Positions 26,311 to 34,894 of a stretch of 64,000 nt of DNA are shown piece by piece. The stretch is from the NCBI RefSeq assembly GCF_001905845.1, contig NZ_LIVZ01000001.1, positions 248,001 to 312,000 of the forward strand, given 5' to 3'. Position 1 is the stretch's first letter; each line of letters opens with the position of its first letter. This stretch comes from Streptomyces sp. TSRI0107 (lineage in GTDB: Bacteria > Actinomycetota > Actinomycetes > Streptomycetales > Streptomycetaceae). The translations under genes and the position numbers were made by a program. The notes under the pieces were generated by a model. The model was given only the letters and a program-made list of their open reading frames with translations, did not search any database and was not told the origin of the DNA.

Positions 26311-26331
26311 TCCCTGTCTAGAATCGACTTC

Positions 26332-26958
26332 ATGGCCACCAGAACCGACGCCCCCACCCGTCGCGAGCAGATCCTCAAGGAAGCCGCGCGGCTCTTCGCC
26401 GAGCGCGGCTTCCACGGTGTCGGGGTGGACGAGATAGGCGCCGCCGTCGGAATCAGCGGTCCCGGTCTCTACCGCCACTTCCCGGGCAAGGACGCGATGC
26501 TGGCGGAGCTGCTGGTCGGCATCAGCGGCCAGCTCCTGACGGGTGCGAAGCAGCGGCTGAAGGAGGCCGCCGCGGCCGGGGGCGTGGACGGCGCGGCCCC
26601 GGAGACGGTCCTCGACTCGCTCATCGAGGGGCACATCGACTTCGCGCTCGACGACCGTCCCCTCATCACCCTGCACGACCGCGAGCTGGACCGCCTCCGG
26701 GAGAGCGACCGCAAGCTGGTCCGCCAGCTCCAGCGGCAGTACGTCGAGCTGTGGGTGGAGGTGCTCCGCGCGGTCTACCCCGCCCTCGCCGAACCCGCCG
26801 CCCGTTCGGCCGTCCACTCGGTCTTCGGCCTGCTGAACTCCACCCCGCACCTGGGCCGCCGCGGCTCGCTGCCCGGCCGGGGCGCCACGGCGGAGCTGCT
26901 GCACCGGATGGCCAGGGGGGCGTTCGAGGCGGCCGGGACGGACCCCGCCGCCGGCTGA
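26332..26958 (+). CDS. TetR-family regulator of the leucine/branched-chain operon
   Basis: A 208-residue repressor with an N-terminal TetR helix-turn-helix (residues about 10-56: RREQILKEAARLFAERGFHG and GISGPGLYRHFPGKDAMLAE) and a helical ligand domain of the SACE_7040-like class. There is no Shine-Dalgarno sequence; TAGAAT ends seven bases before the ATG, so a leaderless mRNA is likely. Two related palindromes fill the space to the divergent carboxylase operon, so it probably controls both itself and that operon. The ligand may be an acyl-CoA intermediate; this is inference. Confidence 0.9.
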   Translation: MATRTDAPTRREQILKEAARLFAERGFHGVGVDEIGAAVGISGPGLYRHFPGKDAMLAELLVGISGQLLTGAKQRLKEAAAAGGVDGAAPETVLDSLIEGHIDFALDDRPLITLHDRELDRLRESDRKLVRQLQRQYVELWVEVLRAVYPALAEPAARSAVHSVFGLLNSTPHLGRRGSLPGRGATAELLHRMARGAFEAAGTDPAAG

Positions 26959-27095
26959 GCGCCGTACGCGCCGGGCGGCGCGGGCGTGACGAGCGTTACG
27001 GCGTCCCCTGCCTCCCCACTCTGGACGCCCCTACCTACCCGCCGGTACGGTAAGCCTGAGCAAGCGCTTAGATACGTACCGGTGGAGGTGGCGGC

Positions 27096-28253
27096 GTGCG
27101 CCGTACGGTGTTCAACGAGGATCACGAGGCGTTCCGGGAGACCATCCGCGCCTTCATCGAGGCCGAGGTCGTCCCGGTCTACGACGAGTGGTTCGCGGCC
27201 GGCCAGGCGCCGCGCGAGTTCTACTACAAGCTCGGCGAGCTGGGCATCTTCGGCATCAACGTGCCGGAGGAGTTCGGCGGCGCGGGCCTGGACAGCCACA
27301 AGTTCGAGGCCGTCCTGTACGAGGAGACCGCCCGCGCGGGCGTCCAGTTCGGCGGCTCCGGCGTGCACGTGCTGCTCGCCCTGCCCTACATCAAGATGCT
27401 GGCGACGGACGAGCAGAAGAAGCGCTACCTGCCGAAGTTCGTCACCGGCGAGGAGATGTGGGCCATCGCGATGACCGAGCCGGGCACCGGCTCCGACCTC
27501 GCGGGCATGAAGACCACCGCCAAGCTCTCCGAGGACGGCACGCACTACGTCCTCAACGGCGCCAAGACCTTCATCACCGGCGGTGTGCACGCCGACAAGG
27601 TCATCGTCTGCGCCCGCACCTCCGCCCCGACGGCCGAGGACCGCCGCCACGGCATCTCCCTTTTCGCCGTGGACACCAAGTCCGAGGGCTACTCCATCGG
27701 CCGCAAGCTGGACAAGCTGGGCCTGCGCACCTCCGACACCGCCGAGCTGGCGTTCGTCGACGTGAAGGTGCCGGTCGAGGACCTGCTGGGCGAGGAGAAC
27801 AAGGGCTTCTACTACCTCGGCCACAACCTGGCGTCCGAGCGCTGGGGCATCGCCTTCGGCGCCTACGCCCAGGCCAAGGCCGCCGTCCGGTTCGCCAAGC
27901 AGTACGTGCAGGAGCGCACCGTCTTCGGCAAGCCGGTCGCCCACTTCCAGAACACCAAGTTCGAACTGGCCGCCTGCCAGGCCGAGGTGGACGCCGCCGA
28001 GGCGGTCGCCGACCGTGCGACCGAGGCCCTGGACGCCGGCGAGCTGACCCCGGCCGAGGCCGCCTCCGCCAAGCTGTTCTGCACCGAGGTCGCGCACCGC
28101 GTGATCGACCGCTGCCTCCAGCTGCACGGCGGCTACGGCTACATGAACGAGTACCCGATCGCCCGCCTGTACGCGGACAACCGTGTCAACCGCATCTACG
28201 GCGGTACCAGCGAGATCATGAAGACGATCATCGCCAAGGACATGGGCCTGTAA
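27096..28253 (+). CDS. Acyl-CoA dehydrogenase (second paralogue)
   Basis: A 385-residue FAD acyl-CoA dehydrogenase. Family patterns visible are MTEPGTGSDLAGMKTTAKLS, YVQERTVFGKPVAHFQNTKF and LHGGYGYMNEYPIARLYADN. At the catalytic-base position of the SCAD/MCAD group it has Gly369 (YGGTSEIMK), as in isovaleryl- and long-chain-type enzymes that take the base from another helix. GTG 27096 follows GGAGGTG. It is separate from the leftward operon and 8 bp ahead of a TesB-type thioesterase, so it likely acts in acyl-CoA catabolism with that enzyme. Substrate is not determined. Confidence 0.9.
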   Translation: MRRTVFNEDHEAFRETIRAFIEAEVVPVYDEWFAAGQAPREFYYKLGELGIFGINVPEEFGGAGLDSHKFEAVLYEETARAGVQFGGSGVHVLLALPYIKMLATDEQKKRYLPKFVTGEEMWAIAMTEPGTGSDLAGMKTTAKLSEDGTHYVLNGAKTFITGGVHADKVIVCARTSAPTAEDRRHGISLFAVDTKSEGYSIGRKLDKLGLRTSDTAELAFVDVKVPVEDLLGEENKGFYYLGHNLASERWGIAFGAYAQAKAAVRFAKQYVQERTVFGKPVAHFQNTKFELAACQAEVDAAEAVADRATEALDAGELTPAEAASAKLFCTEVAHRVIDRCLQLHGGYGYMNEYPIARLYADNRVNRIYGGTSEIMKTIIAKDMGL

Positions 28254-28261
28254 GGACACGG

Positions 28262-29128
28262 GTGAGCCAGGCACTCCAGGATCTCCTCGATCTGCTCGAC
28301 CTCGAGCAGATCGAGGAGAACATCTTCCGCGGCCAGTCCCGGTCCGCCGTCGTCCCGCGCGTCTTCGGCGGGCAGGTCGCGGCCCAGGCGCTGGTCGCCG
28401 CCGGGCGGACGGTCCCCGCGGACCGGCCCGCCCACTCCCTGCACGCGTACTTCCTGCGCATGGGCGACCCCGGCGCGCCCATCGTCTACAACGTGGAGCG
28501 CCTGCGCGACGGCCGCTCCTTCACCACCCGCCGGGTGGTCGCGGTCCAGCACGGCAGGCCGATCTTCGCGCTGTCCGCGTCCTTCCAGACGTACGAGGAC
28601 GGCCTCGACCACCAGGCCCCCATGCCGCCCGCGCCGGACCCGGCCGCGCTGCCCACCTCCCGTGAGCGGTTCAGCGGCTACGACCACCTCGACCCGCAGG
28701 TCGTCGCCCGCTTCCTGGAGGCCCGCGAGGCGATCGACCTGCGCTATGTCGAGGAGCCGCCGTACGGCAGGTTCGGCGAGCCGCGCGAGCCGCACTCCCA
28801 GGTGTGGTTCCGGACCAACGGCAAACTCGCCGACGACCCGCTGCTGCACGTCGTCCTCGCCACCTACGTCTCCGACATGACCCTCCTCGACTCGGTGCTG
28901 CTCGCGCACGGTCGCGGCGGCTGGGCCGTCGGGGACGTGGTCGGGGCCTCGCTGGACCACGCGATGTGGTTCCACCGCCCGTTCCGCGCCGACGAATGGC
29001 TGCTCTACGACCAGGAGTCGCCATCGGCGTACGGCGGCCGTGGCCTGGGCCAGGCCCGGATCTACACACAGGACGGCCGCCTGGCCATCTCGGTGATCCA
29101 GGAGGGTGTCGTCCGCGTCCCCCGGTGA
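28262..29128 (+). CDS. tesB: Acyl-CoA thioesterase II (TesB-like, double hot-dog)
   Basis: A 288-residue protein with two hot-dog halves hydrolysing acyl-CoA to the free acid. The N-terminal half carries FRGQSRSAVVPRVFGGQVAAQAL and SLHAYFLRMGDP; the C-terminal half TYVSDMTLLDSVLLAHG and SLDHAMWFHRPFRADEWLLYD with the catalytic Asp region, then GRGLGQARIYTQDGRLAISVIQEGVVR. GTG 28262 follows AAGGA. It is probably co-transcribed with the preceding acyl-CoA dehydrogenase (8-bp gap). No membrane segment or signal is present. Confidence 0.93.
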   Translation: MSQALQDLLDLLDLEQIEENIFRGQSRSAVVPRVFGGQVAAQALVAAGRTVPADRPAHSLHAYFLRMGDPGAPIVYNVERLRDGRSFTTRRVVAVQHGRPIFALSASFQTYEDGLDHQAPMPPAPDPAALPTSRERFSGYDHLDPQVVARFLEAREAIDLRYVEEPPYGRFGEPREPHSQVWFRTNGKLADDPLLHVVLATYVSDMTLLDSVLLAHGRGGWAVGDVVGASLDHAMWFHRPFRADEWLLYDQESPSAYGGRGLGQARIYTQDGRLAISVIQEGVVRVPR

Positions 29129-29430
29129 CGGTGTGGTGCGCGGTGTCTCCCGAGGTGCCGATCAGCGATCGCGTAGCTAGGCTGAACGAGTGAGAAGCCG
29201 CACGCACGGCATGGCCGGTCGACCTGGCCCCCGAGAGCGTGAGCCAGGGCCACAGCGCTCGCTCGTGAACCAAGGCGAGTGTCCTGGAGGCGTCGGCGGT
29301 CACGCCCGTGCTTCAGAAAACATGCGGTGACGCCCGAGACCCTGTCGCAATGTTCACTTGCGGCTGCGGCCATCCATTCCCGCAGGGCCGTCCAGGCGAA
29401 GCGGGAGACGATGGAGCGAAAGGTATATCC

Positions 29431-29778
29431 ATGCGAGCACAACGCGCGAAGCGTCTCGCCGCGGCGTCCGCTGCCGGCCTGATGTTGGCCGGTGGTATCG
29501 CGGTCGGTACTGCTGGTACCGCCACGGCGTCCGACACCAAGTCGTACAACGACAGTCGCTACTGCGACGACGACTGGTGGGACGACTGCGATGACGACGA
29601 CTACGGCCGTGGCGGCAATGGCCACTACGACGACCACGACAACGGGCGTGGCGGCAACGGTGACCACGACCACGACAACGGGCGTGGCGGCAACGGCGAC
29701 CACGACAACGGGCGTGGTGGCAATGGCGACCACGACAACGGGCGTGGCGGCAACGGCGGCCATGGCGGCCACGACTGA
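29431..29778 (+). CDS. Secreted Asp/His/Gly/Asn-rich repeat protein
   Basis: A 115-residue protein with a clear Sec signal peptide (residues about 1-34, RAKRLAAASAAGLMLAGGIA, cleavage near ATAS-DTK). The mature part starts with an Asp/Trp/Cys cluster and continues with a repeating NGRGGNGDHD decapeptide in four copies, ending GGHGGHD. I do not recognise a family. The GGNGDHD units recall Ca2+-binding RTX repeats (GGxGxD) but lack the hydrophobic position and have period ten instead of nine. Metal or water binding at the cell surface is a guess. Base 29129-29430 upstream (302 bp) is non-coding apart from this gene's promoter. Confidence 0.7.
   Translation: MRAQRAKRLAAASAAGLMLAGGIAVGTAGTATASDTKSYNDSRYCDDDWWDDCDDDDYGRGGNGHYDDHDNGRGGNGDHDHDNGRGGNGDHDNGRGGNGDHDNGRGGNGGHGGHD
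29641..29772. repeat. Tandem repeat, about 30-bp units, in the secreted protein gene
   Basis: Units beginning AACGGGCGTGG start at 29641, 29677, 29707 and 29737; the first unit carries six extra bases (CACGAC). They encode the NGRGGNGDHD repeat. Copies differ by a few synonymous changes. Confidence 0.85.
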
Positions 29779-29797
29779 AGGAACTGACACACCGACG

Positions 29798-29840
29798 ACG
29801 GCGTGCTGTGCGGTCCCGACAGGACCGCACGGCACGCCGT
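29798..29840. terminator. Bidirectional terminator hairpin
   Basis: A 19-bp stem with one mismatch and a five-base loop (29817-29821) lies between the convergent genes ending at 29778 and 29866. Confidence 0.85.
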
Positions 29841-29865
29841 TCGTCTGAGCCGGGAGCCGGCCGGC

Positions 29866-30663
29866 CTACGCCAGCCCCGCCTCCGCCAGCAGATACGCCG
29901 TCATGGGGTCGTAGTACCGCGGGCTGACCACGTGGTCGTCCAGCGGCACCGTCACCTGTACGGTCCCCTCCGCCTCGGCGACGAACAGCGCCGGGTCGTT
30001 GCAGTCCGCGTACCCGACGGAGTCCACGCCGTGCTGTCCGGCGTAGCCCGCCCAGCCGTGGTCGGCGACGACCAGGTCGGGCAGCGGGCGGCCCGCGCGT
30101 TCCAGCCCGGTCAGGATGGCCTTCATCGGGTCGCCGGAGTGGGTGTGCCACAGCGTGGCGCCGTGCTCCAGCACCGCCACGTCCGCGAACTGCATGACGT
30201 AACCCTCCTCCGTCTGCAGCCCCTCCGGGATGACGACGATCTCGCAGCCGGCGGCGCGCAGCGCGGCGGCCGTCGCCCGGTGCACGTCGAGGAGCCCGCC
30301 GGGGTGACCGGTGGCGAACAGCACCCGCTGCTGCCCGTCCGCCGCCTTGCGCAGCCGCCCGGCCATCCGCTCCAGCGCGGAGACGGTGAGTTCCGGGTCG
30401 ATGGTGTCCTGGCCGAACCGGTGCTCGGGGTCGTCGTTCACGCCGACCCGCTCCGCCATCACCGCGAGCACGTCCTGCTCGTCGGTCCAGCGGTCGCCGA
30501 GTTCCAGGCCGAACCAGTAGTTGCGGTTGCCGTTCGCCAGCTGGCGGTAGTGCGAGAGGTTGTTCTCACGCGGGGTGGCGACGTTCCCCGAGATACGGGT
30601 CCTCACGAGATGGTCGACGAGTTCGGCGCGGCTGGGTGTCCCGGGTATCGGCATGGCTCCCAT
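29866..30663 (-). CDS. Phosphatase-like conserved protein
   Basis: A 265-residue cytoplasmic protein found widely in Streptomyces and usually labelled phosphatase. I see conserved-looking segments (VATPRENNLSHYRQLANGNR; VLFATGHPGGLLDVH; LPDLVVADHGWAGYAG) with several His and Asp that could bind metal, but no textbook phosphatase signature. The start is uncertain: ATG 30663 has no ribosome site, and an ATG nine bases later is too close to GGGAG. It lies downstream of the PucR gene on the same strand, 76 bp away. Confidence 0.65.
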   Translation of the reverse strand: MGAMPIPGTPSRAELVDHLVRTRISGNVATPRENNLSHYRQLANGNRNYWFGLELGDRWTDEQDVLAVMAERVGVNDDPEHRFGQDTIDPELTVSALERMAGRLRKAADGQQRVLFATGHPGGLLDVHRATAAALRAAGCEIVVIPEGLQTEEGYVMQFADVAVLEHGATLWHTHSGDPMKAILTGLERAGRPLPDLVVADHGWAGYAGQHGVDSVGYADCNDPALFVAEAEGTVQVTVPLDDHVVSPRYYDPMTAYLLAEAGLA

Positions 30664-30739
30664 TGTGGGGGCTGACGACCGGCTCCGTCCTTGCCGTGAG
30701 GGGCGCTGGGATGTGGATCACGCCCGCCCGTGCGCGCCC

Positions 30740-32197
30740 TCACGCCTGCCGCAGCGCGAACCACAACTCCATCCGCACATCCGGATCGTCGAGGTCCGCT
30801 CCCAGCAGCGCGGCACACCGCGCGATCCGCTGCCGGACGGTGTTGCGGTGGACGGACAGGGCGACGGCGGTGCGGTCCCAGCTGCCGTGGAGGGAGAGCC
30901 AGGTGCGCAGGGTCTCGGCGAGGGGCGGGGTGAGCGGGGCGAGCAGGGCACGGGCGTGGGACTCCGCCTCGGCGGGCGGCACCAGGTCCGCGAGGGACGG
31001 GCGGGGCGCCGGGCGGAGCAGGGGAGTGCGGGTGGCACGGGCGCGGGACAGGGCGCGGGCCGCCTGGATGTCCGCGGAGGGCAGGGCGTCGGGGGTGACC
31101 GGGGCGCTGACGCCCAGGGTCCAGCCGGGCTGCGGGGCGGGATCGCGGTCGGCGGGCAGCAGGACGCGTACGACGTCGTCGGCCGCGTCGACCAGCGGGG
31201 AGCCCAGGGCGGCGCCGAGGGCCGACGCGGTCACCGGGTCCGGTGCCCCCGGCGGCTGCGGGACCGCGTGGACGACCAGCCAGCGGTCCGTGCCGCCGAG
31301 CAGGGGAGTCACCTCCTGCGGCGGGGCGCCGAGGAGGAGGCGGACCAGGGCCGAGGAGCGGGCCGCGCCGGTGCCGCTCTGGTGTTCACCGGTGAGGAGG
31401 GAGAGGAGCACGGCGGCGACCGAGGCGATGGTGTGGTCGCCGGGGTCCCGGCGGGGGGACGCCACGCCGAGGACGAAGCCGTGTCCGGCTCCGAGGGCGT
31501 ACGCGGAGAGATGGGTGCCGGCGACGGTGTCGGTGGCGGTGGTGGAGGCCCGGGTGAGCAGCACGTGCGCCAGGTCCGTCAGGGCCCGCGTCACCGGCTC
31601 GTCCGGGGCCCGGCCCGCGGCGGCGATCTCCGTGCCCTCCGGGCCGTACAGCACCGTGCGGCCGCCGACGCGCTGGGCGAGCTGCCGCAGGACCGACGGC
31701 ACCGGGTCCGGGCGGGCCGCGGCGGCGGCGAGGCTCTGCTGGGCCTCCGTGACGCGGCGCAGTTCCGCCACACGGGCCTGTGCCATCAGCTGCCAGACCG
31801 CGCGGGCCACACCGGAGAAGGTGGTCTGGGGAGGGACCTCCAGCAGGGGCAGGTGGTACGCCTCGCAGGCGATGACCAGGGCGCGCGGCACCGTGTCGTG
31901 CACCGGGGCCAGCCCGAAGCCGAGCGCCGCGCCGCCCGCCTCGACGACCCGGGCGACGTAGTCGTCGAAGTAGGTGCCCGACCCCGCCGCCTCCGGGATG
32001 TGCACGCCGGCCGTCAGGAGCAGTTCGCCGCCCAGCATGTACGGGTAGGGGTCGGACATCTCCGACGTGTGTGCCGAGTGGACCGCGATGCCGGTGGCGG
32101 GCGGGCCGGCGATCTGGCGCAGGGCGAGGTCCTCGCGGGCCAGCAGGGCGGACAGCGGGACGGACGGGGTGGGCGGAACCGCCGGTGTCTCGGACAT
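30740..32197 (-). CDS. PucR-family transcriptional regulator
   Basis: A 485-residue regulator. The N-terminal PucR-like domain (about 10-130; MLGGELLLTAGVHIPE, ALGFGLAPVHDTVP) probably senses a metabolite. A GGDEF-like CdaR middle region follows, and the C-terminal helix-turn-helix is at about 430-480 (LRTWLSLHGSWDRTAVALSVHRNTVRQRI). ATG 32197 is chosen because GGAGG lies about ten bases upstream, although an ATG at 32215 is in frame. It is divergent from a symporter/ureohydrolase/ThDP-enzyme operon and most likely regulates it. PucR homologues often control nitrogen-compound catabolism. Confidence 0.9.
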   Translation of the reverse strand: MSETPAVPPTPSVPLSALLAREDLALRQIAGPPATGIAVHSAHTSEMSDPYPYMLGGELLLTAGVHIPEAAGSGTYFDDYVARVVEAGGAALGFGLAPVHDTVPRALVIACEAYHLPLLEVPPQTTFSGVARAVWQLMAQARVAELRRVTEAQQSLAAAAARPDPVPSVLRQLAQRVGGRTVLYGPEGTEIAAAGRAPDEPVTRALTDLAHVLLTRASTTATDTVAGTHLSAYALGAGHGFVLGVASPRRDPGDHTIASVAAVLLSLLTGEHQSGTGAARSSALVRLLLGAPPQEVTPLLGGTDRWLVVHAVPQPPGAPDPVTASALGAALGSPLVDAADDVVRVLLPADRDPAPQPGWTLGVSAPVTPDALPSADIQAARALSRARATRTPLLRPAPRPSLADLVPPAEAESHARALLAPLTPPLAETLRTWLSLHGSWDRTAVALSVHRNTVRQRIARCAALLGADLDDPDVRMELWFALRQA

Positions 32198-32379
32198 GAT
32201 GTGCGTTTCCTCCATGCCGTTCTGCCCGAATGGATGAAACGTACACTTCGCAGTCGCTTTTCGGCCACCTAGGGTCGGTCGGGACCGGTGGCCGCGGGTA
32301 CGGGCGGATGTCCCCGCGACCAGCCACCGCGCATCCCATCTGCACGACACGCCACCGAGAGTGCGCGAAGGAGGCCCCC

Positions 32380-33843
32380 ATGGCCGTCGACTACATCGTG
32401 ATCGTCGTCTATCTGGCCGGCATGCTGGCCATGGGCTGGTGGGGCATGCGCCGCGCCAAGTCCAAGAGCGAGTTCCTGGTCGCGGGCCGCAGGCTCGGCC
32501 CGGCCATGTACTCCGGCACCATGGCGGCGATCGTGCTCGGCGGCGCGTCCACCATCGGCGGCGTCGGCCTCGGCTACCAGTACGGGCTGTCCGGCGCGTG
32601 GATGGTCTTCACCATCGGCCTCGGCCTGCTCGCCCTGTCGGTCTTCTTCTCCGCGCGGATCGCCCGGCTGAAGGTCTACACCGTCTCCGAGATGCTCGAC
32701 CTCAGATACGGCGGCCGGGCCGGCGTGATCTCCGGTGTCGTCATGTGGGCGTACACCCTCATGCTCGCGGTCACCTCCACCATCGCCTACGCGACGATCT
32801 TCGACGTCCTCTTCGACGTCAACCGCACCCTCGCGATCGTCCTCGGCGGCTCGATCGTCGTCGCCTACTCCACGCTCGGCGGCATGTGGTCGATCACCCT
32901 CACCGACATGGTGCAGTTCGTGGTGAAGACCATCGGCGTGCTGCTCCTGCTGCTGCCCATCGCGGTCGTCAAGGCGGGCGGCTTCAGCGAGATGAAGGCG
33001 CAGCTGCCCACCGAGTACTTCGACCCGCTGGGCATCGGCGGCGAGACGATCTTCACCTACGTGCTGATCTACACCTTCGGCATGCTCATCGGCCAGGACA
33101 TCTGGCAGCGCGTCTTCACCGCCCGCAGCGACAAGACCGCCAAGTGGGGCGGCACCGTCGCCGGCACCTACTGTCTGGTGTACGCCGTGGGCGGCGCGGT
33201 CATCGGCACCGCCGCCAAGGTGCTCTACCCGAACCTCGACAGCGCCGACGACGCCTTCGCCACCATCGTCAAGGACGAGCTGCCGATGGGCGTGCGCGGA
33301 CTCGTGCTCGCCGCCGCGCTGGCCGCCGTGATGTCCACCTCCTCCGGCGCCCTCATCGCCTGCGCCACCGTCGCCAACAACGACATCTGGTCCCGGCTGC
33401 GGGGCGTCGTGCGCTCCTCGGGCGAGGAGCACGACGAGGTCAAGGGCAACCGGACCTTCATCCTCCTCATGGGCGTGGCCGTGATCCTCACCGCCATCGC
33501 GCTCAACGACGTCGTCGAGGCGCTGACCGTGGCGTACAACCTGCTCGTCGGCGGCCTGCTGGTGCCGATCCTCGGCGGGCTGCTGTGGCGGCGCGGCACC
33601 GCGCCGGGCGCCCTCGCCTCCGTCGTCGTCGGCGGTCTCGCGGTGATCGGCCTGATGGCGACGTACGGAATCCTCGCCAACGAGCCGGTCTACTACGGCC
33701 TGCTGGCCTCCCTCGCCACCTACGTCGTCGTCTCCCTGGCGACGAAGCCGACCGACGAGGCGGTGCTCGCCGCATGGCGCGAGCGTCTCGCCGGACGAGC
33801 CCCCGAACCCGTGTCCGAAGAACCGGTGGCGGCTCAGCAGTAG
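32380..33843 (+). CDS. Sodium:solute symporter (SSS family)
   Basis: A 487-residue membrane protein with about 13 hydrophobic helices. It opens YIVIVVYLAGMLAMGWWGMRRA and shows the SSS hallmarks FLVAGRRLGPAMYSGTMAA, GASTIGGVGLGYQYGLSGAW and LAAVMSTSSGALIACATV (Na2-site serines). ATG 32380 follows AAGGAGG by five bases. The substrate is unknown; the downstream ureohydrolase and ThDP enzyme suggest a guanidino compound, polyamine or related nitrogen source. It is the first gene of the operon divergent from PucR. Confidence 0.92.
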   Translation: MAVDYIVIVVYLAGMLAMGWWGMRRAKSKSEFLVAGRRLGPAMYSGTMAAIVLGGASTIGGVGLGYQYGLSGAWMVFTIGLGLLALSVFFSARIARLKVYTVSEMLDLRYGGRAGVISGVVMWAYTLMLAVTSTIAYATIFDVLFDVNRTLAIVLGGSIVVAYSTLGGMWSITLTDMVQFVVKTIGVLLLLLPIAVVKAGGFSEMKAQLPTEYFDPLGIGGETIFTYVLIYTFGMLIGQDIWQRVFTARSDKTAKWGGTVAGTYCLVYAVGGAVIGTAAKVLYPNLDSADDAFATIVKDELPMGVRGLVLAAALAAVMSTSSGALIACATVANNDIWSRLRGVVRSSGEEHDEVKGNRTFILLMGVAVILTAIALNDVVEALTVAYNLLVGGLLVPILGGLLWRRGTAPGALASVVVGGLAVIGLMATYGILANEPVYYGLLASLATYVVVSLATKPTDEAVLAAWRERLAGRAPEPVSEEPVAAQQ

Positions 33844-33904
33844 AGTCGGTACCGCTCGGTAGTAGTACATACGCGATGAAGCGTAGGAAAGAAGGCATTT
33901 CCCG

Positions 33905-34894
33905 ATGAGCAGCAACGAGACGCCCCGCGGCCCGGTCGACTCCTCCCGCATCCCGCGGTACGCCGGTCCGGCCACCTTCGCCCGGCTGCCGCGCCTCGAC
34001 GAGGTCGGCACCGCCGATGTCGCCGTGGTCGGCGTGCCGTTCGACTCCGGCGTCTCGTACCGGCCGGGCGCCCGCTTCGGCGGCAACGCCATCCGTGAGG
34101 CGTCCCGGCTGCTGCGGCCGTACAACCCGGCCCAGGACGCCTCCCCCTTCGCCCTCGCCCAGGTCGCGGACGGCGGCGACATCGCCGTCAACCCGTTCAA
34201 CATCAACGAGGCCGTCGAGACCGTCGAGGCCGCCGCCGACGACCTGCTCGGCACCGGCGCCCGCCTGATGACCCTCGGCGGCGACCACACCATCGCGCTG
34301 CCGCTGCTGCGGTCGGTCGCCAAGAAGCACGGCCCGGTCGCGCTGCTCCACTTCGACGCGCACCTGGACACCTGGGACACCTACTTCGGCGCCGAGTACA
34401 CCCACGGCACGCCGTTCCGCCGCGCGGTCGAGGAGGGCATCCTCGACACCTCGGCGCTGTCCCACGTCGGCACCCGCGGCCCGCTCTACGGCAAGCAGGA
34501 CCTCACCGACGACGAGAAGATGGGCTTCGGCATCGTCACCTCCGCCGACGTCTACCGGCGCGGCGCCGACGAGATCGCCGACCAGCTGCGCCAGCGCATC
34601 GGCGACCGCCCGCTGTACATCTCCATCGACATCGACTGCCTCGACCCGGCCCACGCCCCCGGCACCGGCACCCCCGAGGCCGGCGGCATGACCTCCCGCG
34701 AGCTGCTGGAGATCCTGCGCGGCCTCGCCTCGTGCAACCTGGTGTCGGCGGACGTCGTCGAGGTGGCCCCCGCGTACGACCACGCGGAGATCACGTCGGT
34801 GGCGGCGTCCCACACGGCGTACGAACTGACGACGATCATGAGCCGCCAGATCGCCGCGGCCCGTGAGACGAACAAGGAGAACGAGGGCAAGTGA
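33905..34894 (+). CDS. Ureohydrolase (agmatinase / guanidinobutyrase family)
   Basis: A 329-residue binuclear-manganese ureohydrolase. The metal ligands are visible: GGDHTIALP (His128), HFDAHLD (Asp151, His153, Asp155) and [22 protein letters not shown] (Asp242, Asp244). The family covers agmatinase, guanidinobutyrase, guanidinopropionase and proclavaminate amidinohydrolase, and the residues do not by themselves decide among them. GAAGG lies before the ATG. The gene overlaps the following ThDP enzyme by 4 bp, so the two act together; that context favours 4-guanidinobutyrate over agmatine. Confidence 0.92.
   Translation: MSSNETPRGPVDSSRIPRYAGPATFARLPRLDEVGTADVAVVGVPFDSGVSYRPGARFGGNAIREASRLLRPYNPAQDASPFALAQVADGGDIAVNPFNINEAVETVEAAADDLLGTGARLMTLGGDHTIALPLLRSVAKKHGPVALLHFDAHLDTWDTYFGAEYTHGTPFRRAVEEGILDTSALSHVGTRGPLYGKQDLTDDEKMGFGIVTSADVYRRGADEIADQLRQRIGDRPLYISIDIDCLDPAHAPGTGTPEAGGMTSRELLEILRGLASCNLVSADVVEVAPAYDHAEITSVAASHTAYELTTIMSRQIAAARETNKENEGK

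Noticed and set aside
29129..29430. Riboswitch (for example ydaO/c-di-AMP type) before the secreted repeat protein
   Set aside because: I could not match conserved riboswitch core sequences or helices; only unstructured-looking promoter sequence was seen.
32269..34380. Leftward frame across symporter and ureohydrolase
   Set aside because: Antisense shadow of two genes with conserved active-site motifs.
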